Positions 37,086-48,059 are shown, numbered from the stretch's first letter. The stretch is DNA of 64,000 nt from Ochotona curzoniae (GCF_017591425.1 NW_024466599.1:73636501-73700500); one strand, 5' to 3'. Numbers and translations: made by a program. The notes: generated from the sequence alone by a model not told the origin.

Positions 37086-37994
37086 GAGCTGGTATGTATT
37101 TCCAAAAATCCCTTATTTACAATGTCCACAAATATTCATATTCATAAGGTTGATTTTTCTTTCCTGTTTATTTCAAGAATCTAACAGGTAGAACGCAAAA
37201 TGGCAAGCACAACTGAAATAGAAACACAATATTGGCTGAAGGTTGTCATGCTGAATTTTTCTGGAAAGCATTTTACTACTACTTCATGTTTACACTACTG
37301 AAATACAAAAAAGTACTTTCATTTTCTACAAACATTGACTTAGTGGACTTTTCAAGTACTCTCATATATTCTTGTTTTGGTAATGATATTGGTTCAGAAC
37401 AACAAAACAAAACAGTTCTAATAATAGAACTCACATTATGTTTTGACTGAAAACAGTTGTGTTTCTATGCTAGGAAAGTTTTAATGTTTGATTTTTCTTC
37501 TTTTTAAAGTCATTAATAAATATATTTGATTTGTTTAAATATAATATTTTTCTTTTATTCATCATATATATTGTGAAATTATGACAGCATTATTTTATGA
37601 TGTATTAGGATAAAAACTGTTTTAAAAATTCTTAATCAGTTTATTCCTGAGTTTAGAATTTAACTACTAGCCATTTAAGAAAGGCCTGAGGTTAGCAATT
37701 GCAAATGATGCTGGACTGTTAAGGAAAGAATTATTTGTTTTAAAGGGTGCATTTGAAATATCTGGATTGGGGTAAACTTTTAGTTAAACTGAAGGGTGTT
37801 TTTATCTTGCATGTTGAACTCTGTTGGCTTATAAATGTGCATTGTTTTTAATTCCATTTTCCATAAAGTTTTTGAAGTACATTCATGTATATAAACAAAG
37901 TTGGTTCAAGTGCAGAATATACTATTTACATCATAAAAATTCCAACGACAAGGCAACAGAATCATTGTAAATTGTTAGGAGGGAGCTTTGATGA
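37086..37994. other. AT-rich unique sequence
   Basis: No repeat family recognised. A 72-codon frame at 37232-37450 is AT-bias noise. Confidence 0.4.
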
Positions 37995-38051
37995 TTACAT
38001 GATGCAAATGATGTTTACATGATGTAATGCAGGTTGTTGCATGATGTAAAT
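37995..38051 (+). promoter_or_regulatory. Three phased TGATGNAAN (C/EBP-ATF type) motif copies
   Basis: TGATGCAAA at 38000-38008, TGATGTAAT at 38020-38028 and TGATGTAAA at 38042-38050, all on the + strand, 20 and 22 bp apart (about two helical turns). Each sits in a short direct repeat of the form 'tt(a/g)catgatg'. The motif matches the known C/EBP-ATF composite response element consensus TGATGXAAX. Whether it is functional is unknown; the array could equally be a decayed tandem repeat. Confidence 0.35.
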
Positions 38052-38164
38052 CCAGTGAAAAGAAAAATTATAGACTCGTTTCAATAACAGTCCTTCATAT
38101 TTATGTAAAAATAGAGACGAACAATGAAAAGTTTCTGAATATTCTGGGAAGTTAAAAACTCTCT

Positions 38165-38482
38165 TTTTAAATATTATATATACATACACACACATCATTC
38201 AGAAAGCAATGATACAGAGAGAAGAGAAATGACAGAGAATCTTTTGCCTTCTGGTTTACTCTCCATTGGCTAGACCAGGCAAAAACCAGGAACTTGGATT
38301 TTTCCCAGGTCTCTCACATGGGTACAGAGGCCCAAGCATTTGCACCATCCTCCCGTCACTTTCCCAGGCACAGGTGTAGGGGGTTGGATGAGAAGAAGAG
38401 CAGCAGGAGCTCAAACCAGTACCTATACAGGATGCTGACTTTTCAGATAGAAGCTTAATCACAAGTCACAACATCACCCCCC
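38165..38482 (-). mobile_element. CSINE, antisense, diverged
   Basis: 'tcagaaagcaatgatacaga', 'gagaagagaaatgacagaga', 'cttctggtttactctccatt', 'tttcccaggtctctcacatg', 'tcccaggcacaggtgtaggg', 'ggagctcaaaccagtaccta' and head-proximal 'gaagcttaatcacaagtcac'. A short CA run at about 38183-38193 sits at the tail. Confidence 0.75.
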
Positions 38483-39065
38483 AAATTATTTTTAATGAGA
38501 GAGGAATGTGCTACGATACTACAATGATTAATCAAACAGATCATATTTCATTGTCATTTATCAGGCAAATGGGATTATTCAGAAGATGTGTATAGAAAGC
38601 ACCAAGCCACCAGCAGCACTGCGTACTCACTTAGCTCACATGTAACTACCAGAAATTTGAGGAGGTTAAAGAAGAACGGAGGGACAGCATTAAGCTATAA
38701 TGTAAAGTAGAAATTTACGATCTCAAAAACTAAAAATAGAGAAATAATGAAATAAAGGCAGAACAAAAGAAGAAAAGAGGGAGGGAGAAGGGTAAATTAG
38801 GAGGGAGGAAAAATTGTCTTTATAAGAAATGTAACTACAAACTATATTAAGTCTATTATCTGCGTTAATATTACATTAATATGAGAAAATGAAGAATTAA
38901 ATGGTTATAAAATGAAAATACTGTAAACATATGACTATTGAAGGTAAGAAAACTAACTCAGATAAAAAAATCACTAAGTGGAAAACATACTTAAAAACAA
39001 AACGAAAAATTGATTTATACGATCAGATATAGTGATGAAGATTATCAAGCAAGAAAATAAATCTA
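38483..39065 (+). other. A-rich block, possible L1 3' end
   Basis: About 38640-39050 is purine-rich on the + strand, with 'gagggagggagaagggtaaa' near 38778 followed by A-rich sequence, the texture of an L1 3' untranslated region and tail. The match is by composition and general order only. Confidence 0.3.
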
Positions 39066-39078
39066 AAAAGTCATATCA

Positions 39079-39408
39079 GGGCCTGGCGTGGTGGCCTTGT
39101 GGCTCAAGTCCTCACCTTGAATGCTCCCAAGATCCCATACGGATGCCAGTTCTAATCCCAGCTGCTCCACTTCCATCCAGCTCCCTGCTTGTGGCCTGGG
39201 AAAGCAGTCAAGGACGGCCAAAAGCCTTGGGGCCCTGCACCCGTGTGGGAGACCTGGAAGAGGTTCCTGGATCCTGGTTTCGGATTGACGCAATACCGGC
39301 CTTTGTGCTCAATTGGGGAGTGAATCATCAGATGGAAGATCTTCCTCTCTGACTCTCCTCCTCTCTGTATATCTGACTTTGTAAGAAAAATCAATAAATC
39401 TTAAAAAA
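39079..39408 (+). mobile_element. Full-length young CSINE, sense, with target site duplication
   Basis: Head 'gggcctggcgtggtggcctt', A-box-like 'tggcttgtggctcaag' region, B-box-like 'agttctaatcccagctgctc', 'ggcctgggaaagcagtcaag', 'gaatcatcagatggaagatc', 'ctgtatatctgactttgtaa' and an A tail. Flanking 13-bp duplications 'aaaagtcatatca' (39066-39078) and 'aaaagtcctatca' (39409-39421) differ at one base. Frames of 76-106 codons on both strands are SINE-derived. Confidence 0.94.
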
Positions 39409-39497
39409 AAAAGTCCTATCAGTCATATCTGAGTAATATCTATTGATGTTCTATTAGGAACTATTTTCTAATAACGGTTCATACTCTAAGTTGCCTT

Positions 39498-39650
39498 AAA
39501 AAAATGTTGATTTTAATTGGAAAAGCAGATTCACAGAGAGGAGAGACAGATTTACAACCCCAGCCCGCCTCTGGCTGCAACAACCAGAGCTGAGTTGATC
39601 CCAAGTCAAGAGCCAGGATCTCCCTCCAGGTCTCCCTTGTGGGTACATAC
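39498..39650 (-). mobile_element. CSINE, antisense, tail half only
   Basis: 'tttttaattggaaaagcaga' type tail, 'ttcacagagaggagagacag', 'caagtcaagagccaggatct' and 'ccctccaggtctcccttgtg', then the match stops. The tRNA-like half is absent. It lies less than 100 bp from the sense copy at 39079-39408, so the two could pair as an inverted repeat if transcribed. Confidence 0.75.
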
Positions 39651-40382
39651 ATGCAACAGTCATATAACTGTATTTGTCAGAATAGAAACGAGAATATTGA
39701 GTATGTTCACCACAAGGAATGGTAGAGGTCTAAGGTGATGCATGTACTCAACGCCCTGAAATGGTTATTGCCTCCTTCTATTGACACAACTCCAAAGACC
39801 ATAAATATGAGCAAACTCTACGTGTCAATCCTGAAGACTGAATCCTTCTCAAGGAAAATTAACTACGCAGTACACTATATTAAAAATTATGTGGAAAGAA
39901 ATAACACACATTACAATGTTGATAGCTTAATTACATGAAGGGAAAGAATTTCAAGCATGAAATATTAAGGAAAGAAAAAATATAATGACATGGGACGAGA
40001 TAGAGTAACAGGACATCTAAAGTCATGGTGATAGGAGTCAGATTTGAATATATCACAAAACTAATCAAGGAACAAAGTGAAGGAATGACGCAACTTCCTA
40101 CTTTGATATCTGAAAGCAAAATGTCTACAGTTGTAGAGATTCCAATAAAAAATATATGTTTATGTTAGAAAGCTCTGTTTCCACTGAGTGAATGACATCC
40201 AGGTCAGCTACGAATGAAGCCAAAATCTGCAGGACTCAACTGTGTCTATGGGATTTCTTGGTTCTCAACATTTTTTATAGATAATTTATTTTATTTTAGA
40301 TGATTCTTACAAAGTTGATCAGGGTTGGAAGGATCTAGGATCAGGGAAAATTTGGTGTGATTTTTGCTTCTGAATTCTGAAT
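39651..40382. other. Unique A-rich sequence
   Basis: Nothing clearly recognised. The A-rich part 39930-40160 could be worn L1 sequence in sense orientation. Confidence 0.3.
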
Positions 40383-40462
40383 TCTTTCTTTCTTCTTTTT
40401 CTTCTCTCTCTCTCTCTCTTTTTTCTTTTTGAAAGGGGAAGGGGAGAGATAAAGGGAGAAGC
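40383..40462. repeat. Polypyrimidine tract followed by polypurine tract
   Basis: An uninterrupted 48-nt pyrimidine run (40383-40430) containing (CT)n is followed at once by a mostly purine run (about 40431-40462, 'gaaaggggaaggggagagat'). Such tracts can form triplex DNA. Confidence 0.85.
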
Positions 40463-40920
40463 TATACCCAGCCTCCCACCTACCTCAGTACCCGAGGATG
40501 GAGCACAGCACCCAATTTGAACCCATGGTTCCGATATGGCAGATCCTCCCAGGGGTCTGTCCAGGTGATTGCAGCAGTTCTGAGATGTTGCCAATCTCTC
40601 TGATCCAGGGATACAGAAACCCTTCCAATGTCACTTGGCTGACGCAGTTGACCTTAGAATCTCCATTTGCCCAGATCCTTGCTGCCATCCTTTGACTGGG
40701 ATAGTTGTCAAGGCTGTTCTGTTCTGTTTCCATTGCTATGGTACCAGATGCCTTCTGCAGGCCCAATGTACTGTCAAATCCTACATGTAAATATGGGCAG
40801 TGGTCTACTGCTCTGTCTTTTCCACTGAGGAAGACCAGTTCTCATGGGCAGGCCAAAGGACCAGGGCCAAGCAGTCAGGGCCAGGCAACCTGGGCACCAC
40901 TGGTAGGTCCTTAAACTGTG
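40463..40920. other. Unclassified higher-GC block
   Basis: Balanced-GC sequence in AT-rich surroundings, with the short direct repeat 'agggccaagcagtcagggcc' near 40860. Overlapping frames of 65-93 codons have no domain. It does not match any CSINE, L1, MIR or L2 segment that I can recall; an LTR or an L1 5' region are the leading alternatives. Confidence 0.3.
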
Positions 40921-41289
40921 ACTTGCTTAAAATCTCTCTCAGCAAAATTTGTTTGTTGAGTAAAAAGCTAGAGGAATAGATTAAACTTCAATAGAGTTAG
41001 AGAAAATTTTCTTAATGACATTGCGTTAAAAGTGAGTACATTAACTCCTAAAAAGAACACTGTATGAAATTGCCACCATAATAACAGAAAAGAAAGCTGT
41101 CCATAATTTAAAGTAAAATAAGCCATTTTTAGTAAAAATTGCTGAAGCAGGACAAAGATACCCAAACTCAATTTTATAATTAACCCATGGTGTAAGTATC
41201 TTTTAGAAGAGCTAACATCAATGTTGTTTAATGTGAATGGTTAATTAAAATGTAGATGAAATTTCAACTTCCATAGCAAACAGAAACTA
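40921..41289. other. AT-rich spacer
   Basis: Nothing recognised. It may be part of the L1 that follows. Confidence 0.3.
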
Positions 41290-41990
41290 AAAACGCAAAG
41301 CGAGACAGTTTAGTTTCTACTTCATAATCATCACATTGGCGAAATGTTAAAAATCTGACAACAGAAGATTCTGAGAAAGACACTGGAAAGTGAAACTTTC
41401 ATGCACTGCTGGCGGGATAAAGGCTAGTGGCAATATGTAATTAAGTTGAAGGAACAGTTACATATAATTCCACAGCATCCCCTCAAAGCACCCATGCTGC
41501 ACAAATTCTCAAAAACTGTGAGAATTGTTCTTACAAATCATATTTAGAAACTGGAAAACTACATACTTAGTGAAATAAGCCAGTGTCAAAAAGATAAATG
41601 CTGTGTTTACTATGATATGTCACAGCTATTATAGAATTTAAAAATATATAGACTTGAAATGGTCATTTGGGGATATGCCTGTTGCTTTTCGTCCATGTTT
41701 GTTCTCCAGTGGAAATGTGGTGTTCCTATTGCTTACTTGCGGAATATTTTGAATACTTCTGAATTTAGCCTGTGAATATTGAGTGGATTAAAACTACGTT
41801 GCTGTAAAAATGGATGCAGTGAGGGAAAGGAGAGCGATGTATGGGGGAAGAATAGAAGAGAGGAGGGATCATACAATTCTTGGAATTGTTCCTAAGGAAG
41901 GCATAAAACCTGCTCTTTATATTAATATTTATAAAAGACTTAAAAAGTTGGACAACCATTCAGACACTACAAGAAAAAAAATGTATTTGT
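41290..41990 (+). mobile_element. Old LINE1, ORF2 end and 3' region, sense
   Basis: 'atcatcacattggcgaaatg', 'ttctgagaaagacactggaa', 'actttcatgcactgctggcg', 'tacttagtgaaataagccag' and 'aagataaatgctgtgtttac' match in order the L1 segment '..actctcatacactgctggtgg', 'ctcagtgaaataagccaggc', 'aaagacaaatactgcatg'. Then a purine-rich 3' region ('gggggaagaatagaagagag' near 41837), 'attgttcctaaggaaggc' and an A-rich end near 41985. All frames are interrupted. Confidence 0.6.
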
Positions 41991-42439
41991 TGGTTATTTG
42001 CTTTCAAAGCATTACTCATTTTAAAAATCTGATCTAACAGATCATTATTTCCAATTTTTACCCCCTTTCTAGTGGTTTGCATTGTTTCACAAGCCATTTT
42101 AAGAAACTATCAAAAACTCTTTCCCCCAGACAAATGCATGTACACATAAGCACAGAGTTACAAACATAAAATGTCACAAGAATTTCATAGAACTGTCGTA
42201 CTCTGAAATACTCCGACAAACATCTGGTTATCGCCAGTATCCTTGTCCTGACAAATACCAACATTGTGAAATAAGAAAAATCAATTTCCTGAAATCAAGC
42301 AAACCGACAACCACAGGTTTCAATCAATTAATTTATAAACATTGTGTGTATCAATAATCTTCTATTTGTTATGTTTCAATTAGCATTTTTATTATCCATA
42401 AAGGGATTTAAAAATAATCCAGATCATTGAGCTTTCCTC
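41991..42439. other. Unique sequence
   Basis: No repeat family or gene recognised. Confidence 0.4.
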
Positions 42440-42566
42440 TGTTGCTCCCCCAGGCCCACTAACAGGGAACTGGATAGAAAAGGCAATAGCTGGTCCTGGA
42501 ACCAGAGCCCATATGGGATGTTGGTATTGCAGGCAAAAGCTTTACATGCTAAGCCACAATGCTGTC
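42440..42566 (-). mobile_element. CSINE fragment, antisense, head half only
   Basis: 'ctgttgctcccccaggccca', 'ctaacagggaactggataga', 'gaaccagagcccatatggga' and head-proximal 'ctaagccacaatgctgtc'. The tail half is missing, the opposite of the fragment at 39498-39650. Confidence 0.65.
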
Positions 42567-42779
42567 TTACTGATACTTAATTTACATTATAGCCAAGTTT
42601 AATGTCCCACTAGATTAAGAATTCAACAAGCAGCAAAAAGAGACCATAGGTCAGATGGAAGATAAACAATGACTGTATGAAAAAAAAAAAAAACTGTCCA
42701 AATAGTGTAAATTTTAAAATAATTGGTGGTAGACACACCAAACTGAGGGTTCCTGATTCATAGGTTTATTGGAGAAAGT

Positions 42780-43212
42780 TGATCATGTCAGCAGTTTAAC
42801 CGTACATGGAGATGCATGTCTGGCTGGGGGTAACTGAAGGTGAGGCACTCATCACTGACCCACCATTACAATCTAAAATAAAAGTGTTACAGCTTTTGTG
42901 AAGACCACACTGTGTAATGGAGACTGACATACCCAGATGTGAGGACACAATGCAGTACGCGTTTCTACTTCCAGACTAAAGATGGACTCCCAATGAAACT
43001 ATTTACTCTATCTTGACAATAGGATGTTGGACTCTCTGCCATTGCCCATGCCCACAATGATGGGCATATGACTGTTTATCAAAAACTACACTATAATAAT
43101 TTTATAGGGGAACTCAGTGAGAGGGGAAGAATAAGGGAAATATCAGCATCTATAGAACAGTATCATAAAATGATAATAATAAAAAAGCTTAATAAAATAT
43201 ATCAAAATAAAT
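42780..43212 (+). mobile_element. Probable L1 3' untranslated end, sense
   Basis: A balanced-composition segment ('ggatgttggactctctgcca' near 43022, 'acaatgatgggcatatgact') leads to 'aactcagtgagaggggaaga' near 43111 and a long A-rich end with AATAAA-like signals near 43190-43205. The order (unique 3' UTR, purine-rich stretch, polyadenylation-like end) suggests a lineage-specific L1. The family is not certain. Confidence 0.4.
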
Positions 43213-43765
43213 AAAAGAAGCGTGATATTCCAGAGCATGATATATCTAAATTATTTAATGAATATTTTGTTAAGATTCATTTCCAAAGTTTTGTTCATTC
43301 AGAAATGCTACAATAAACTAAACATCCATGTTCATGCAAAAAAAAAAAGGCATACTGTTTTTCCTTTGTCTCTGGGTTACACAAGGTCATCTGGAAGATT
43401 GAATCATGATGATACTAAAAGTATAGGCAAGGAATAACATGAGAATAGCAATCACTTAGAACAGCAACAGAAACAAAAATTGCCACATATGATTGAACCA
43501 GAGCACCTGCAGTGCACAGGCACACTAGTGTTGGTCCCCACTGTGACCTCAGCACTTGACTCAGTCTCCATTTCTAGGAAGCAGTATGTTAAACTCTTGT
43601 TGAGTAATAGATACCCACCAGCTTCCTTTGTGTTTGGAATCGTTGCCTAGGCACTGGTCTACCTTTGTCAGTAAAGGATCGTTTTCCACAATGACTAGCA
43701 CAACTAGATCTGCTAAGTACCAACATGGAGAAGAATCTCAACTTTACTACCTATTATGTATTACT
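43213..43765. other. Unique sequence
   Basis: An A10 run sits at about 43339-43348. No family recognised. Confidence 0.4.
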
Positions 43766-43850
43766 CTTCTACTTTATTTCATTTTATTTTATTTTGATTA
43801 GAAAGTCAGATAAACAGAGAGAGGGAGAGACAGAGAAGAAAATATCCACA
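43766..43850 (-). mobile_element. CSINE tail fragment, antisense
   Basis: 'ttcattttattttattttga', 'ttagaaagtcagataaacag' and 'agagagggagagacagagaa' match only the tail end of the SINE. Confidence 0.65.
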
Positions 43851-44439
43851 AACTCAGAACAATTAATTGTATAAAATTTCATTCAATGAGAGGGACATTT
43901 TATCTCTTGGTTTTGTTTTGTTTTTGAATATTAAAAAATAATAATGAAAGTGAAATTAATTACACTGAGACAGTTAAGAGAATGGTTAAAATTAGAAGAA
44001 ATGAGTCCATATATATTGCCATTAAATTTTATATATGGAAGAACTGGAACTATCATGGACTGGTTCCTAAGAATTAATATATTAGTATTCACACTAGTCT
44101 GGTTTTTATACTTTAAAAAAAAATCAGATGCAGAAAACTTGCCTATGGGAAAAATTACTCAGTCCTTAATTTTGGATACTGAAAAATCAAATTGCATTAT
44201 ATAGGGTCTGACAAAGGTCAAATGGCAGAATATGTTCACAGGATAGGCTACATGCAGTTCAGAAGATAGAGAATTATCTAATAACCTGCTTGCAGGAATG
44301 AGATCTCATGAAAAGTATCTCCCAGGACACTCCCAATGTCCTCAGGATTGCAGTTAGAGGATTCATCCCTTCAAGGTTGTATCAACCCCTCTTAATAACA
44401 CAATCCTAATGAGCATCTTCTTAATAGCTGGGCTTTTGG
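43851..44439. other. AT-rich unique sequence
   Basis: An 86-codon frame (43944-44204) has no recognisable motif. No repeat family is clear. Confidence 0.35.
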
Positions 44440-44900
44440 AAGCATTCTGCTTTCAAACTATAGTCATAGCTATAACCTATGACCAAGCGATTCCAACCCC
44501 AGACATGCAGTTAATAGAAATAAAAGTAAATGTTATAATGGAGAAATGCAAAAATTGTATTTAGCAGTATTATTCTATAGTAATAAAAAACTGGAAGACT
44601 GGAAGCAGCATAAATATTCATGAGTAGAATATATAAACAAATTGCAGTGAATTCATATAATAAAATCATACTGATGACGGTGAATAGTAATTTTGCTGTA
44701 TGAAATAACCCATAGGGAAATCTGATGAAACATCCAGTGTAAGCATATACTATAGGATCCCAACAGATAAGTAATCCCCACATTATAAGTAAATTTTTGC
44801 TTCTCCATGAAATGTAATTGACCTTTTCTTTAGGAAAATCAGGTATATTTTAAATACAGTTAAAAACCTTAGACAGTTCATATACAATAAACATAAGAAC
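44440..44900 (+). mobile_element. Old LINE1 3' end, sense
   Basis: 'cctatgaccaagcgattcca' near 44477, 'gcagtattattctatagtaa' near 44561, 'taaaaaactggaagactgga', 'aacaaattgcagtgaattca', 'tataataaaatcatactgat' and 'atatactataggatcc' match in order the L1 stretch 'cctgtgacccagcaattcca', 'gcattattcataatagcc', 'aaaaactggaaacaaccc', 'aacaaattgtggtatatcca', 'acaatggaatactactcagc', 'tactgtatgattcc'. The coding frame is destroyed; the 90-codon antisense frame here is chance. Confidence 0.7.
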
Positions 44901-45639
44901 ACTTTGAAATATAAAAGAAGAAAGTAGTTAAGTAAGAATGTCAGGACAGGAAAGAGATTCAATTCTTTGAATTTTCATTTTGCTACTCATATCCCATATA
45001 TGGAGTTGAAGATTGCAACAACTTGAAAGTCTAAAAGACATAGACAAAAATGTCTCAACAAAAGTCTGTTCTCTCTACAGCCAACATACAAGAAAAGGAA
45101 GCCTCTCAAGAAAAACAAACAAAAACAAAAAAACAAAACCTGAATCTTCAAACTGTACCAGCAGCACAGCACAGTGCAAAACAGAAAGCTAAGCGTGCCC
45201 TAGCCACAGAGATTTAGTAGAAACTTAGACTTTTATCATCACAAAAGTATGAAACTGGTTGTCCCACTCCCCTATGGATGGGGTCACAGAAGACCAAGTA
45301 GGGAGCTGAACTATTTATTTCTGCTATCCAATAATGGGATCTTCTTCACAAAAGGAGACTTAATTTTTAACCCCTTCTTTCAGTCTGCTAATGGGCTGTG
45401 TCAAAGGGAAACTGTTATGAGTCAGGGTATTTTTTGCCCCTGGAATGTGATGTCACAGCCAGCATTACAGTGCTGGTGCAGAGCATAGGGATCTAGAATC
45501 CTCCTTTCAATTGCTCCCAGCCACAGCAATCCACAGATATTGAATGTGTAATTCTAGACTTTCACTTCTACCTCTAATCAATCAGACAATACCCTCCTCT
45601 TTCCCTGCTGGATTAGAGCCGTTGAAGTGCAGCTAAGCT
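44901..45639. other. Mostly unique sequence
   Basis: 'caagaaaaacaaacaaaaac' type A/C-rich patch near 45110-45137. Frames of 61-79 codons lack motifs. Confidence 0.35.
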
Positions 45640-46549
45640 TAAAATGTAAATTAAATTCTGCATCTATAACAATAGGAAAATGTCCAGATCTCAAGTGCAC
45701 AACAGTCCTTGAATGAACAGGATAATATACATCAATACCTACATGATGATTGTCTAAAATCCATCTCTCTCTTGCCCTCCCTCATTCTCTCTTTCTCTGT
45801 CTCTGTTCCCATGGCTTTCATATTGATGAATAATTCTTTAAAAAGAGAAGTTTATATAAAATATAATATCACAAAGTTGGATTAAAATAATGATACAAGT
45901 CACACCATAAAAATGTTTCTCAAAGGAAATGAATAATAGAAAATTATATCATGTAAAGAAGGCTTGCAGAATAAAATTTAAGGATTTGAGAGACCTATAT
46001 AATGATAAAAAGGGCCATCCAATGTAACAATTCTATATGAAAATGCATTAAACAGCAAATACACAAAAAGAACAAATAAAATATATAGAAAAATCTGCTT
46101 ATAAAGGTAAGCATTTCAATACGTTTTCTCATTAATTTATCGAATGGCTAGCAATGGAAAAGCTCAAGATGATACACTAGTACTATAATATCAACATTTA
46201 TAGATCATTACATTCACTGACAGCAAAGTATGCATTCTGTATAAGCACTCAAGAGCATATACAAACACAAATCACAATCTAAAGTAAAAAACAGAATCTC
46301 AGAAGCATAACAATTTTGTATCAACCAGTTATTGTAATGGAAAGAAAGAATATAAATTTTGCAATAAACCATTGGTGAAAGTAAAGTTCTCCATGAAGAT
46401 GAAAATTACTTGAAATGGATAAAAATGAAGAAAAAACAAACTATATTTTTTGATACACAATGTTGAAAAAAACCTATAGGAATATGTAAAAATGTGTATA
46501 CAAGATTTTAAAGGAATTTAAAAAATTAAATTACTGAAAGCTACAACTT
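45640..46549 (+). mobile_element. Old LINE1 ORF2 remnant, sense, part 1
   Basis: 'tcaacatttatagatcatta' (46191 on), 'ttcactgacagcaaagtatg', 'cattctgtataagcactcaa' and 'gagcatatacaaacacaaat' follow the L1 ORF2 stretch with 'gacatctatagaacactcca', 'cagcagaatacacattcttc', 'tcaagtgcacatgg'. Stops and indels break every frame. The left edge is approximate. Confidence 0.55.
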
Positions 46550-46877
46550 TTTTTTTAAAGATTTGTTTATTTATTGGAAAGGCGGATATACAGAGAGGAG
46601 GAGAGACAGAGAGGAAGATTTCCATCCAATAATTCACTCCCCAAGTGAGCGCAACGGCCGATGTTATGCCGATCCGAAGCCAGGATCCAGGAACTTCTTC
46701 CAGGTCTCCCACACAGGTGCAGGGCCCCAAAGCTTTGGGCCATCCTCGACTGATTTCCCAGGCCACAAGCAGGGAGCTGGATGGGAAGTGGAGCTGGCAG
46801 GATTAGAACCGGTGTCCATATGGGATCCCTGGTGTGCAAGGTGAGGACTTCAGCTGCTAGGCCATGCCGCAGGGCCC
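46550..46877 (-). mobile_element. Full-length young CSINE nested in an L1, with target duplication
   Basis: 'aaagatttgtttatttattg', 'gaaaggcggatatacagaga', 'gaggaagatttccatccaat', 'cctcgactgatttcccaggc' and the head 'ggccatgccgcagggccc'. Flanking 14-bp duplications 'gaaagctacaactt' (46536-46549) and 'gaaagctacgactt' (46878-46891) differ at one base, and the L1 sequence reads on from one to the other. Frames of 82-93 codons inside are not genes. Confidence 0.94.
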
Positions 46878-47036
46878 GAAAGCTACGACTTGTATCAAAA
46901 CCAATAAAAAGAAAATAAAATTAAACTAAAGCAAGCATAAGGAAGTTGTAAAGATTAAAACAAAAACCTGTGAAAAAGAAAAACAATATATGAAATAAAT
47001 GATTCAAAGAGAAAAATGTTTGGAGTGATTTGTATA
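46878..47036 (+). mobile_element. Old LINE1 ORF2 remnant, sense, part 2
   Basis: 'gcaagcataaggaagttgta', 'aagattaaaacaaaaacctg' and 'gaaataaatgattcaaagag' match the L1 stretch 'gctagcagaaggaaggaaat', 'aataaagattagagcagaaa', 'taaatgaaatagag'. It directly continues part 1. Confidence 0.6.
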
Positions 47037-47372
47037 GGGACTAGTACTGTGGCCTGAACAGCTGGATCCACTGCCTGAAATGTAAACAGTTCAGAGGGAT
47101 GCCTAGTGGAGTCCTAACTCCCCAACTTCTAGACCAGCTCCTACTACAGTGCTTGGGGAGGCCGTGCAATACAACTCAGGTGTTTTGGCCCCTGCAACCC
47201 TCTTGGGAAACCCAAATGGAGATTCAGTGTCCAGGTTATGGTTTGATACAGCCCAGGACACTGTGACCATTTGGGAATCCAATCAGTAAATAAAACAGCT
47301 GTCTCCCTCTTTCCATAACTCTGTCATACTAATCAATACATTGATAAGTAAACAAATAAATAAACACATAAG
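47037..47372 (+). mobile_element. Old CSINE, sense, nested in L1
   Basis: 'gggactagtactgtggcctg' head, 'gtggagtcctaactccccaa', 'ctgcaaccctcttgggaaac', 'gaccatttgggaatccaatc' and 'agtaaataaaacagctgtct' keep the C-repeat order with heavy divergence. It is older than the antisense copy 160 bp upstream. Confidence 0.6.
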
Positions 47373-48059
47373 TATTTAATGAATGACAGAAGTGATTAAC
47401 ACAAATGGTAAACTACCAATAATGCTGGCAAATAGATATGAAACAAAATGTTCAACATCAGGAATTAAGAAGGACAATACTGTAGGCCTTTTCTAATACG
47501 ATAAGTAAAGATTAACCCAAATCATTATACACATAATTTGGTATCTTAGTTAAGATAGATTAATCTCAGGAAAAGCACATGTTGCCACAACATAATCAGC
47601 AGTTTCATTTGAAAAATATGCTACTTTTTAAACAATTGACAAAAGTTACATTCAATTCCCTCCAGGAAACAGTAAAGGAGAAAACACATCAAACTTTCCT
47701 GTGAGAAACAAGGTACTCTGAAGTGAAAACAACACAAGATAATGTAAATGTAAATAGATAAATAAACGAACAAACAAATAAATATGAAAGAAGGAGGGAA
47801 AGGTTCCCTATGTGAAAGAAGGTACTCTGAAGTGGGAACAACACAAAGATAACATAAACAGGAAAAAAAAAAAAGGAATGAAGGAGGAAATACAGAAAGA
47901 AAACACCCAAATCAATATACAGCATATTTAACATAATAAACTTATGAAATGGAATATCAACTAAAGAAAAAATTGCATACAAGTCATACCTGTTGTTTAT
48001 TCATGGGAAGCAAGTACTATTCCATATTTGAAAATTCACTCATGTAATCCAGGATAGTA
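47373..48059 (+). mobile_element. Probable LINE1 remnant, sense, part 3, with an internal duplication
   Basis: 'tgctggcaaatagatatgaa' then 'caaaatgttcaacatcagga' hints at L1, but much of this stretch is unrecognisable and A-rich. A ~55-bp segment is imperfectly repeated 109 bp later (47697-47750 and 47806-47863). Confidence 0.35.
47697..47863 (+). repeat. Imperfect direct repeat, 109-bp offset
   Basis: Both copies contain 'ggtactctgaagtg' followed by 'aacaacacaa' and 'gataa', at 47712 and 47821. The intervening DNA holds AAAT/CAAA simple runs, which may have mediated a local tandem duplication. Confidence 0.85.

Noticed and set aside
37995..38051. CRISPR-like or satellite array
   Set aside because: Only three imperfect short units with 20-22 bp spacing, in a mammalian genome. 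This is not a CRISPR array.
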